This document shows, one piece after another, positions 1 through 6,982 of a DNA stretch of 15,143 nt. Position 1 is the stretch's first letter. Every line of letters begins with the position of its first letter. A model generated the notes under the pieces. The model was not told the origin of the DNA. It did no database searches and was given only the letters and a program-made list of their open reading frames with translations. Source of the DNA: Gammaproteobacteria bacterium (lineage in GTDB: Bacteria; Pseudomonadota; Gammaproteobacteria; Pseudomonadales; M0112); contig SBFY01000060.1 in NCBI GenBank assembly GCA_006227085.1, positions 1-15,143 of the forward strand, written 5' to 3'. A program made the position numbers and the translations under genes.

Positions 1-30
1 AAAAACAGGGGCAATAAGCCCCCGTTTTTT
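1..30 (-). terminator. Bidirectional rho-independent terminator after the P450 gene
   Basis: An inverted repeat has arms AAACAGGGGC (3-12) and GCCCCCGTTT (18-27) around the 5-base loop AATAA. The arms pair along their whole length except for one position, which becomes a G-U pair in the minus-strand RNA. The hairpin is flanked by A5 on the left and T6 on the right, so it can end transcripts in both directions. It begins about 20 bases beyond the P450 stop codon, which fits the end of that transcript. It could equally stop a convergent gene outside the window. Confidence 0.85.
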
Positions 31-51
31 GATCACCCGATAGCAACACCC

Positions 52-1440
52 TTACTGCAATCGCTCGATCTTGAGCGGGAGGTTGTCGCCCGGCTTCGGC
101 AGCGGGAACGCTTCCATGTGGGGATTATAATCCGGTGCCACCGAATATTTGTAGTTCAGCAGGAACTGGTGCATGAAGCATTTCGCCAGCATATTGGCAA
201 AGTGCATACCAATGCACTTGTGCGCACCACCACCAAATGGCACATAGCTGAAGGAATGGCGCTTGTGCTCCTCACGCGGGGGCGCAAAACGCATCGGGTC
301 AAATTGCATCGGGTTATCCCAGTACTCCGGCATGGTGTGGTTATACACCGGCGGGATGAAAAGCATGGTGTCTGCCGGAATCTTCACCGGTTCACCATTG
401 CGGCCAAACAGCTCGGTTTCAGCAATGGTACGGCGCGTCATCATCGATACCGACGGGCGCAGGCGCAGGGCTTCCTTGAAGACCAGTTCCATCAGCGGCA
501 AGTTATCGAGGTCGTCGTAATCCAGGGTCGCCTTGCCCAGGGCCTGTGCTTCCGCGCGCAATTTGTCTTGCCATTCCGGATGCTTGGCGGTGTAGAAAAT
601 CATGTGGCAAAGGGCAGAAGTTGTGGTGTCATGGGCAGCAAACAGCAGGAAGGAAGTGTGCGGGATCAAATCCGAATCCGGGAAGAATGAGCCATCTTCC
701 ATCTTCTCCTTGCACATAAAGCTCAGCATATCGGTGCCATCACCCTGGCGACGCACGGGAATCAGGTCACCGAAGTACTTCTCCATGTAACGCTTGCCGT
801 TCATGCCCTTGTGGAACTTCAAGCCAGGCAAGTCCCACTTGAACAGGCCCATCAGGCCTTCTTCGGAAATATCGAGGAAGGCGCGGTTCATACGATCGGC
901 TTCTTCGCCCAAATCATCAATACCGATGAATACCTTGGCGCCCACTTCCAGCAGGGCTTTCTTGATTGCATCGAAGAACAGGAAATCCGGCTTGCCCTGC
1001 CAGGCATCCATGTGCTGGCGCAGGATCGGGTTCATCATGCCGACATAACCCCGCATCGGCTCATTCTTGAAAGCGGTCTGGAACATCCGGCGCTGGAAAC
1101 GGTGGTCATCGCCATCGCGCATCAGCAGGCCGCCCTTGTAGAACTGGCCGATGCTGCGGTCGTAACCCATTTCGGTCGAAAAAACCTGCTCACGGTCCAG
1201 GTAGATTTTCTGGTAGTTGTCGGGACCCACCACCAGCAGGCCTTTCTGGAAACCGGCGCTCAGCTTGGAAATCGGGCCAAATTGCTTGTAATGCTCATCC
1301 ACCATCTTCCAGACATCCTTGATCATCGGGAAGGTTTCACCAATCACCGGCAGGCCCCAGTTGCCCGGGATATGGTCAAGCCCCGCACGATTGTCGGGAT
1401 GGTTGCGGTAATCGGGATTCAATTCTGCTGGACTTGCCAT
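52..1440 (-). CDS. Cytochrome P450 (CYP51/CYP26/CYP120-like class)
   Basis: A 462-residue heme-thiolate monooxygenase, expected to be cytosolic and to need separate ferredoxin and reductase partners, none of which is in the window. Visible P450 landmarks are the I-helix oxygen-activation segment FAAHDTTTSA (about 267-276), the K-helix ExxR in KEALRLRP (Glu323, Arg326), and the heme-binding loop FGGGAHKCIG (402-411), whose Cys409 is the iron ligand. No N-terminal membrane anchor is evident. The overall style resembles the CYP51/CYP26/CYP120 group rather than the steroid C26-hydroxylase CYP125, so the substrate is not assigned; a steroid or terpenoid is an inference from the neighbours. The ATG at 1440 has AGGAG 11 bases upstream. 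The gene lies 159 bp after fadA6, beyond a terminator, and so may be transcribed on its own. Family confidence is high, function low. Confidence 0.93.
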   Translation of the reverse strand: MASPAELNPDYRNHPDNRAGLDHIPGNWGLPVIGETFPMIKDVWKMVDEHYKQFGPISKLSAGFQKGLLVVGPDNYQKIYLDREQVFSTEMGYDRSIGQFYKGGLLMRDGDDHRFQRRMFQTAFKNEPMRGYVGMMNPILRQHMDAWQGKPDFLFFDAIKKALLEVGAKVFIGIDDLGEEADRMNRAFLDISEEGLMGLFKWDLPGLKFHKGMNGKRYMEKYFGDLIPVRRQGDGTDMLSFMCKEKMEDGSFFPDSDLIPHTSFLLFAAHDTTTSALCHMIFYTAKHPEWQDKLRAEAQALGKATLDYDDLDNLPLMELVFKEALRLRPSVSMMTRRTIAETELFGRNGEPVKIPADTMLFIPPVYNHTMPEYWDNPMQFDPMRFAPPREEHKRHSFSYVPFGGGAHKCIGMHFANMLAKCFMHQFLLNYKYSVAPDYNPHMEAFPLPKPGDNLPLKIERLQ

Positions 1441-1465
1441 GGCCGTTCAGGCTCCTGTCATTATC

Positions 1466-1471
1466 AGTATA
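1466..1471 (-). promoter_or_regulatory. Possible -10 element in front of the P450 gene
   Basis: The minus strand reads TATACT, five of six matches to the σ70 -10 consensus, placed so that transcription would start about 18 bases before the P450 ATG. It lies downstream of the fadA6 terminator, as a separate P450 promoter would need. No good -35 hexamer is visible 16-18 bases upstream, because that stretch is the terminator stem, so this is only a weak candidate. Confidence 0.25.
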
Positions 1472-1484
1472 AAAATCAGGGGTT

Positions 1485-1518
1485 TAAAAAACCCGGCCAA
1501 GTTCCCCCGACCGGGTTT
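1485..1518 (-). terminator. Rho-independent terminator after fadA6
   Basis: In the minus-strand RNA, AAACCCGG (complement of 1511-1518) pairs perfectly with CCGGGTTT (complement of 1489-1496) across a 14-base loop, and the stem runs into a U-tract read from the A7 run at 1485-1491. It starts about 80 bases after the fadA6 stop and so closes the large operon. The right arm could instead pair with AAACCC just downstream (complement of 1480-1485), giving two mutually exclusive hairpins. Confidence 0.75.
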
Positions 1519-1549
1519 ACCAAGACTGCAGATGGTACCGCAGCCCAAA

Positions 1550-1571
1550 GCGTTTGTAATGTTACAAACGC
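1550..1571. promoter_or_regulatory. 22-bp perfect dyad, candidate operator
   Basis: Two 10-base arms, GCGTTTGTAA (1550-1559) and TTACAAACGC (1562-1571), are exact reverse complements separated by TG. This size and symmetry are typical of a binding site for a dimeric repressor such as a TetR-family protein. It lies in the noncoding gap between fadA6 and the P450 gene, directly after a -10-like TACAAT on the minus strand (1577-1582), where a bound repressor would block initiation. It does not match the KstR core AACnnGTT or the KstR2 core CAAGnnCTTG. A second reading is an RNA hairpin, but its two-base spacer and only three following T make it a poor terminator. Confidence 0.55.
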
Positions 1572-1576
1572 GAAAA

Positions 1577-1582
1577 ATTGTA
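1577..1582 (-). promoter_or_regulatory. Possible -10 element beside the dyad
   Basis: The minus strand reads TACAAT, five of six matches to the σ70 -10 consensus, in an AT-rich patch between the fadA6 stop and the 22-bp dyad. Transcription from it would start near 1570, at the edge of the dyad, and would run through the terminator at 1485-1518 before reaching the P450. No convincing -35 is seen; a short GCAGG/CCTGC palindrome (1589-1599) occupies that side. Confidence 0.22.
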
Positions 1583-1599
1583 CTTTTTGCAGGTCCTGC

Positions 1600-2802
1600 T
1601 CAGGCCACTTCAAACAGCCCTGCTGCACCCATGCCACCGCCAATGCACATGGTCACGACCACATACTTGACGCCACGGCGTTTGCCCTCGATCAAGGCAT
1701 GCCCCACCATGCGTGCGCCACTCATGCCGAACGGGTGACCAATGCTGATCGCCCCGCCATTCACGTTCAGGCGATCATCAGGGATGCCGAGCTTGTCGCG
1801 GCAGTAGATCACCTGGCAGGCGAAGGCCTCATTCAACTCCCACAGCCCGATATCATCGATTTTCAGGCCATGGCGCTTCAGTAATTTCGGGATGGCGAAC
1901 ACCGGGCCGATACCCATTTCATCCGGGTCACAGCCGGCCACCGCCAGGCCGCGATAAATCCCCAGCGGGCTCAGGCCCAGCTTGGCTGCCATGCTGCCTT
2001 CCATCACCACGCAGGCAGAAGCGCCATCGGACAACTGGGAGGCATTGCCGGCAGTAATGAAACGACCTTCCTTCACGAACTGGCCATCCTTGAAGACCGG
2101 CTCCAGCCCTTTCAAGCCTTCCAGCGTGGTGTCAGCACGGTTGCCTTCGTCCTTCGCCAGGGTCACTTCCTCATAGGTCGTTTCCTTGGTCTCTTTATTG
2201 AACACCGCCTTCACGGTGGTCATCGGTACGATTTCATCATCGAACTTGCCCGCCTTCTGGGCCGCGGCTGTACGCATCTGGCTCTGGAAGGAGTATTCGT
2301 CCTGCGCATCACGGGAAATGTTGTAGCGCTCGGAAACCACTTCCGCGGTTTCAATCATCTGGATATAGGCTTTCGGCGCGTGTTCAACCACCGCCTTGGA
2401 AATGAACCGGTAGGTGTTCTTGTGCTTGTTCTGCACCAGCGAGATGGATTCCAGGCCACCTGCAACAGCCACATCGTATTCACCACACATGATGGATTTC
2501 GCAGCCGTCGCAATCGTCATCAGGCCAGAAGAACACTGGCGATCCATCGTCATGCCTGACACCGTGTTCGGCAAGCCACCGACGATGCCGCACAAGCGAC
2601 CCAGGTTATACGCCTGCGTGCCCTGCTGGGCAGCCGCACCCATCAGCACATCATCCACCAATGCCGGATCGATGCCGGCACGCGCCACCGCATGCTTGAC
2701 CACATGGCCACCCATGGCCGGGGCTTCGGTGTCATTGAAGGCGCCGCGGAAAGCCTTGCCAATCGGGGTACGGGCGGTGGATACGATGACTGCGTCTTTC
2801 AT
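1600..2802 (-). CDS. fadA6: FadA6-like acetyl-CoA acetyltransferase (thiolase)
   Basis: A 400-residue thiolase that would cleave a β-ketoacyl-CoA with free CoA. In the HIP pathway FadA6 is assigned to removing acetyl-CoA from the β-keto dioic thioester made when ring C is opened. The three thiolase landmarks are intact: the acyl-accepting Cys90 in MDRQCSSG, His356 in GGAISIGHPFGMSG, and the second catalytic Cys386 in MCIGGGMGAAGLF near the C-terminus; NEAFA is also present. Length matches the family. The ATG at 2802 has AGGAG a few bases upstream. It is the last gene of the compact block, 33 bp after ipdF and followed by a strong terminator. The ipdF and fadE30 neighbours match the mycobacterial fadA6 locus, which supports this subfamily over a generic acetoacetyl-CoA thiolase. 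Confidence 0.9.
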   Translation of the reverse strand: MKDAVIVSTARTPIGKAFRGAFNDTEAPAMGGHVVKHAVARAGIDPALVDDVLMGAAAQQGTQAYNLGRLCGIVGGLPNTVSGMTMDRQCSSGLMTIATAAKSIMCGEYDVAVAGGLESISLVQNKHKNTYRFISKAVVEHAPKAYIQMIETAEVVSERYNISRDAQDEYSFQSQMRTAAAQKAGKFDDEIVPMTTVKAVFNKETKETTYEEVTLAKDEGNRADTTLEGLKGLEPVFKDGQFVKEGRFITAGNASQLSDGASACVVMEGSMAAKLGLSPLGIYRGLAVAGCDPDEMGIGPVFAIPKLLKRHGLKIDDIGLWELNEAFACQVIYCRDKLGIPDDRLNVNGGAISIGHPFGMSGARMVGHALIEGKRRGVKYVVVTMCIGGGMGAAGLFEVA

Positions 2803-2835
2803 GGTTTTCTCCTGGGTAAATTCGGGACGATCCGG

Positions 2836-3624
2836 TCAGGCACGCTGGGCGCTGACCGCAAGGATTTCACCGGTCATGTAGCTGGAATAATCACTGGCAA
2901 GGAACATCATCACATTGGCGACTTCCCACACTTCCGCACCACGACCATAGGCCTCACGGCCTTCAAGTTCTTTCAGCAGTTCTTCCGGTGCCGATTTTTT
3001 CAGCATCGGGTGCACCGCCAGTGACGGTGCCACCGCATTGATGCGCACACCAAAATCCGCCGCTTCCAATGCTGCGCAACGGGTCAATGCCATTACGCCG
3101 GCTTTCGCTGCGGCATAGTGCGCCTGCTCTTTCTGGGCACGCCAGCCTAATACCGAGGCATTGTTCACGATCACGCCACGACCGCGCGGCTTCATCACTT
3201 TCATCATGTAGCGGGTCATGCGCATGGTGCCGTTCAGGGTGACATCAATCACCTTGTGCCACTCGGCATCCTCCATGTCGATCAGCAGCTTGGATGTTCC
3301 CAAGCCAGCATTGTTGATCAGCACATCCACACCACCGAGTTTTTCCTCAGCGAAATCCACCAGGGCTTGCACGTCTTCTTCGCTGGCCACATTGCAGGTT
3401 TTACCCCACACATCCTTGAGACCCGTCTCTTCTTTCAATTTGTCTACGGATGCTGACAGGCGACCTTCATGGATATCGCTGATCACAATCGCGCGGCAGC
3501 CTTCTTCCACGGCTTTTTTGGCCGCCGCAAAACCGATGCCAACACCAGCCGCTGCAGTGATCAGTACCGATTTGCCTTTCAACAAACCATGACCGGGAAC
3601 GTATTCGGGATTCTTGATATCCAT
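2836..3624 (-). CDS. ipdF: IpdF-like short-chain dehydrogenase
   Basis: A 262-residue classical SDR with an N-terminal Rossmann fold. The nucleotide-binding glycine motif is TAAAGVGIG (23-31), NNAG is at 104-107, and the catalytic triad is Ser157, Tyr170 and Lys174 (NNAS...YAAAK). An acidic residue, Asp50 after the second β strand, suggests NAD(H) preference. IpdF in the KstR2 pathway interconverts the 5-hydroxy and 5-oxo forms of the indane-ring CoA intermediate left after side-chain removal. The first glycine of the usual TGxxxGxG is replaced by alanine, a variation I believe is shared with IpdF relatives. It lies directly after fadE30 (26-bp gap) and before fadA6, the same order as Rv3560c, Rv3559c and Rv3556c in M. 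tuberculosis without kstR2. Assignment rests on this context plus SDR motifs. Confidence 0.87.
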   Translation of the reverse strand: MDIKNPEYVPGHGLLKGKSVLITAAAGVGIGFAAAKKAVEEGCRAIVISDIHEGRLSASVDKLKEETGLKDVWGKTCNVASEEDVQALVDFAEEKLGGVDVLINNAGLGTSKLLIDMEDAEWHKVIDVTLNGTMRMTRYMMKVMKPRGRGVIVNNASVLGWRAQKEQAHYAAAKAGVMALTRCAALEAADFGVRINAVAPSLAVHPMLKKSAPEELLKELEGREAYGRGAEVWEVANVMMFLASDYSSYMTGEILAVSAQRA

Positions 3625-3650
3625 GATGCTTCCAATCGATAACGAAGTGA

Positions 3651-4835
3651 TTAACGCCCTTTGGGCTCTTTCGGCATACCCAGCCCGCGCTCGGCAATGA
3701 TGTTGCGCTGGATCTGGTTAGTACCACCATAAATCGTGTCAGAACGGGTGAACAGGTACATCGACTGCAAGCGCGTCAGGTTATAAGGCGCACTTTCCAG
3801 CATCTCGGCTTCCGGCCCCAGCACATCCATCGCCAAGGCGCCGAGATTACGGTGCCAGCTCGCCCAGTGCAGTTTGTAAACCAGGGCTGCTTTCTGCAAG
3901 GCGCCGCCGGAAGTATCCGACAACATACGCATGGCGTTATAACGCATCAGGCGCAGGCCGGTATGCGCTTCGGCTATCCGCTGGCGCAAGACCGGGTCTT
4001 TGGCCGCACCATTGGCCTTGGCAATACGAACGATCTCGTCGAGTTCATTCTGGAACAACATCTGCTGGCCCAGTGTCGACACACCACGCTCAAACCCGAG
4101 CAGGCCCATCGCCACTTTCCAGCCATCACCCGGCTCACCGACGATGTCTTCAGCCACCGCATCATCAAAGAACACTTCGTTGAATTCGGACGTGCCGGTC
4201 AATTGCTCAATCGGGCGCACCGTGACACCCGGCTGGTGCATCGACACCAGGAAAAAGCCAAGGCCTTTATGGGCCACAGAATCCGGATCCGTACGCGCCA
4301 CCACAAAACACCAGTCGGATTCGTGTGCGAGCGAGGTCCAGACTTTCTGGCCATTGATTGACCACTTGCCGGTTTTTTCATCCAGGCGCGCCTTGGTTTT
4401 CACATTGGCCAGGTCAGAACCGGCTGACGGCTCGGAATAGCCTTGGCACCAGAGCTCCTTGCCACTGACGATACCTGGCAGGTATTTCTGTTTCTGCGCC
4501 TCGGTACCGAATGCGATCAGGGTTGGCCCCGCCAAGCCTTCACCAATATGGCCCACGCGACCCGGCGCACCGGCACGTGCGTACTCCTCAAAGAAAATCA
4601 CTTGTTGCTCGATCGACGCACCACGTCCACCGTATTCTTTTGGCCAACCCACACAGGTCCAGCCACCTTCGGCCAGCTTCTGCTCCCACTGCTTGCGCTC
4701 TTCCGGGAACATGTGCTCATCGCCGGGACCACCACGGAACTTGAGTTGTTCGAATTCGCCCACCAGATTGGCTTTCAGCCAAGCAGCGATTTCTTCACGG
4801 AACTGTTCGTCTTCCTTGCTGAATGTCAGTTTCAT
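3651..4835 (-). CDS. fadE30: FadE30-like acyl-CoA dehydrogenase
   Basis: A 394-residue FAD-dependent acyl-CoA dehydrogenase. FadE30 introduces the first double bond into the propionyl side chain of HIP-CoA. Family segments are visible in order: the helical N-terminal domain, YSEPSAGSDLA (about 133-143), NGQKVWTS (161-168), and the C-terminal IYGGTNQIQRNIIAERGLGMP. At the position where medium-chain enzymes carry the catalytic Glu (IYEGT) there is Gly370; Glu249 in GFERG is the likely base, as in isovaleryl- and long-chain-type enzymes. The start lies 2 bp after the stop of the preceding dehydrogenase gene, implying translational coupling and perhaps a heteromeric enzyme; its Shine-Dalgarno sequence lies inside that upstream gene. 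Position next to ipdF and fadA6 supports the FadE30 call. Confidence 0.9.
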   Translation of the reverse strand: MKLTFSKEDEQFREEIAAWLKANLVGEFEQLKFRGGPGDEHMFPEERKQWEQKLAEGGWTCVGWPKEYGGRGASIEQQVIFFEEYARAGAPGRVGHIGEGLAGPTLIAFGTEAQKQKYLPGIVSGKELWCQGYSEPSAGSDLANVKTKARLDEKTGKWSINGQKVWTSLAHESDWCFVVARTDPDSVAHKGLGFFLVSMHQPGVTVRPIEQLTGTSEFNEVFFDDAVAEDIVGEPGDGWKVAMGLLGFERGVSTLGQQMLFQNELDEIVRIAKANGAAKDPVLRQRIAEAHTGLRLMRYNAMRMLSDTSGGALQKAALVYKLHWASWHRNLGALAMDVLGPEAEMLESAPYNLTRLQSMYLFTRSDTIYGGTNQIQRNIIAERGLGMPKEPKGR

Positions 4836-4837
4836 GC

Positions 4838-6022
4838 TTACTCACCCCCATCCAGCAGCATCTGCGCAACCTGTTCCCGTTGCTGCGCACCATTACCCAG
4901 GAACAACTCCGAGGATTTCGCGCGCTTGAAATACAAATGCACATCGTATTCCCAGGTAAACCCGACACCGCCATACAACTGGATGGCACTGCCCGCATTG
5001 AAGAAATAGGTATCGGAACAGTACCCCTTGGCCATGGCAGCGGCTTCCGGCAATTCAGCCGCCAATGCCGCATCACCATCCGCCGACAGAAACTCTTGTG
5101 CCACACAGGCGGCGTAATAGACGGCCGAACGGGACACTTCGCACTTGAGCATCATGTCAGCGGTCTTGTGCTTCAAGGCCTGGAAGCTGGCAATCGCACG
5201 ACCAAACTGCACGCGCTCCTGCATGTAGGCCACGGTGCGATCGAGGATTTCCTGGGAACCGCCCATCTGTTCAGCAGCGACTGCGACCTTGGCCAGATCA
5301 ATGATGCGTGACAGCTGCTTGCCAGCGTTTTCGCACATCAGCGCATCGGCTGGCAGTGTGACCTGTTTGGCGGTGATCGCAGCAAGATGACGGGTCTGGT
5401 CCATGGTGGGCGTCCACTCACGCGACAAACCGTTGGTGTCCGCGGGCACGGCAAACAAGGCAATGCCCTCTTGACCGCAGGTACCTGGCTGGCGTGCCGC
5501 CATCAGCAGCAAACCGGCGGTGTGGCCATCCACCACATAACGCCATGCACCATCGAGCACATAACCATCGGCTGCTTTCGTATAGGTGGCATCCACCACC
5601 TCCGGGCCCCACTGGCCACCGGCTTTCGCTGCTGATGCGCCGGTATACGCCAATGTGGCCGTCAATGAGCCTTCAGCAATTTGCGTCAGGTATTGCGCTT
5701 TCTGGGCATCATTACCAGCCACCATCAGTGCATTCGCACCCAGGGCCACAGTGCTGAAAAACGGTGAGCACAACAGGAAACGCCCCATCTGCTCCAGCAC
5801 CGCCGCCAGCTCCACATACCCCAAGCCCATGCCACCAAACTCTTCCGGAATGGTGATGGCCTGGAAGCACAGCTCGGTGCAAATGCGCTCCCACAGCGCC
5901 GGATCAAATCCGGCATCGGTTGCCATCGCGGCACGCACCGCTTCCGAGGTCGAGACATCCTGCAGGAAGGCTTCCGCGGTATCGCGGATCATCTGCTGCT
6001 CGTCAGTAAACACAAACTCCAT
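4838..6022 (-). CDS. Acyl-CoA dehydrogenase, FadE32/FadE33-like subunit
   Basis: A 394-residue acyl-CoA dehydrogenase of the divergent type that usually forms the partner subunit in heteromeric steroid enzymes. The N-terminal domain has PEEFGGMGLG (59-68); the C-terminal domain has ERVQFGRAIASFQALKH (269-285) and the signature GGVGFTWEYDVHLYFKRA (351-368). The usual IYEGT motif is absent; the aligned stretch reads ELFLGNGAQQ, so the canonical glutamate is missing. In actinobacteria FadE31 pairs with FadE32 or FadE33, and Comamonas has a two-subunit HIP-CoA dehydrogenase. Here the gene ends 2 bp before fadE30, so pairing with FadE30 is a reasonable inference. The ATG at 6022 is preceded by GGAG. 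I cannot tell FadE32 from FadE33 by eye, so no symbol is given. Confidence 0.85.
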   Translation of the reverse strand: MEFVFTDEQQMIRDTAEAFLQDVSTSEAVRAAMATDAGFDPALWERICTELCFQAITIPEEFGGMGLGYVELAAVLEQMGRFLLCSPFFSTVALGANALMVAGNDAQKAQYLTQIAEGSLTATLAYTGASAAKAGGQWGPEVVDATYTKAADGYVLDGAWRYVVDGHTAGLLLMAARQPGTCGQEGIALFAVPADTNGLSREWTPTMDQTRHLAAITAKQVTLPADALMCENAGKQLSRIIDLAKVAVAAEQMGGSQEILDRTVAYMQERVQFGRAIASFQALKHKTADMMLKCEVSRSAVYYAACVAQEFLSADGDAALAAELPEAAAMAKGYCSDTYFFNAGSAIQLYGGVGFTWEYDVHLYFKRAKSSELFLGNGAQQREQVAQMLLDGGE

Positions 6023-6059
6023 CGTGCACTCCGTCGTATGTGCCGGTGATTAACGGTGA

Positions 6060-6947
6060 TCAGGTGCCGTAGACTTTCTGCGCGGGCACTTCTTTGGCCA
6101 TCAATTGCTTGACGGCATCGCCCACTTCCGCCGGCTGCCAACGCGCACCCTTGTCCACGCCCTGGGTCGTACGCCAGCCATCGGCGATCGAGATCTTGCC
6201 GCCTTCAGATTCAAACACCCGACCCGTCACATGCGCGGATTGGGCTGAGCCCAGCCACACCACCAGTGAGGACACATTTTCCGGCGCCCAGTAATCGAAA
6301 CTGCCATCGTCCGGCTTCTTCATGCGCTCGGCCATTGATTCCACCGCGGTGGTCATGCCAGTACGCGCGGCCGGTGCAATCGCATTGGCGGTCACACCAT
6401 AACGCCCCAATTCAGCGGCCTGGTTCAGGGTCAATGCCGCAATACCCGCTTTGGCCGCCGCATAGTTGGACTGGCCAATGGAACCCTGCAAGCCCGCACC
6501 GGAAGTGGTGTTAATGATGCGTGCATCGACTTTCTTGCCGGCCTTGCTCTGGTCACGCCAGTAATGCACGGCATGCGAGCTGATGCAGAAATGACCTTTC
6601 AGGTGCACGGCCATGATGGCGTCCCATTCGGCTTCGGTCATGGAAGCAAACATGCGATCGCGGTTGATGCCGGCATTGTTCACCACCACATGCAGGTCAC
6701 CATAGGTGTCGATGGCTTGCTTCACGGCATTTTCACTATCCGCGTAATTGGTGATGTCTGAGGTGTTCACCACGGCACGACCACCGGCAGCCGTAATCTC
6801 ATCGACCACTTTCTGGGCGGCGTCCTTGTTGATGTCATTGACGATCACGCACGCTCCTTCGGCCGCAAACACGCGGGCATGGGCTGCACCCAGGCCACCA
6901 CCGGCACCGGTAATAATGACCACACGATCCTGGCAAATTCCTGACAT
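6060..6947 (-). CDS. SDR-family 3-hydroxyacyl-CoA dehydrogenase-like protein (Rv3548c type)
   Basis: A 295-residue SDR with TGAGGGLG (13-20), Asp38 after the second β strand favouring NAD, NNAG (90-93), and catalytic Ser149, Tyr162 and Lys166 (TTSGAG...NYAAAKAG). The sequence closely recalls the dehydrogenase domain of peroxisomal multifunctional enzyme 2 and M. tuberculosis Rv3548c, which lies in the same KstR2-region neighbourhood. A role as the 3-hydroxyacyl-CoA dehydrogenase in β-oxidation of the HIP propionyl chain is inferred from this resemblance and from the adjacent thiolase; the exact substrate is unproven. An in-frame ATG ten codons upstream (6977) is less likely to be the start, because a full AGGAGG lies 7 bases before the ATG at 6947. 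Gaps are 35 bp to the thiolase upstream and 37 bp to the dehydrogenase gene downstream. Confidence 0.87.
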   Translation of the reverse strand: MSGICQDRVVIITGAGGGLGAAHARVFAAEGACVIVNDINKDAAQKVVDEITAAGGRAVVNTSDITNYADSENAVKQAIDTYGDLHVVVNNAGINRDRMFASMTEAEWDAIMAVHLKGHFCISSHAVHYWRDQSKAGKKVDARIINTTSGAGLQGSIGQSNYAAAKAGIAALTLNQAAELGRYGVTANAIAPAARTGMTTAVESMAERMKKPDDGSFDYWAPENVSSLVVWLGSAQSAHVTGRVFESEGGKISIADGWRTTQGVDKGARWQPAEVGDAVKQLMAKEVPAQKVYGT

Positions 6948-6954
6948 GGTTATT

Positions 6955-6960
6955 CCTCCT
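6955..6960 (-). promoter_or_regulatory. Shine-Dalgarno site that sets the SDR start
   Basis: The minus strand carries a perfect AGGAGG 7 bases before the ATG at 6947. It lies inside the longer in-frame reading that would begin at 6977, so it argues for the shorter protein starting MSGICQ, whose first residues lead straight into the Rossmann fold. Confidence 0.8.
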
Positions 6961-6982
6961 ACGATACAAAAAGCCAAAAGGT

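Noticed and set aside
1550..1571. KstR or KstR2 operator
   Set aside because: The dyad core GTAA-TG-TTAC fits neither the KstR AACnnGTT core nor the KstR2 CAAGnnCTTG core, so only a general operator call is made.
811..1884. A 357-codon open frame on the plus strand across the P450/fadA6 gap
   Set aside because: It lies antisense to the P450 and fadA6 genes, crosses a terminator and the dyad, and its translation is rich in His, Gln and Arg with no family resemblance. It is a by-product of codon bias on the opposite strand.
6046..6064. Direct repeat GGTGAT separated by TAAC just after the SDR stop
   Set aside because: Only six bases per copy and one pair; too short to separate from chance.
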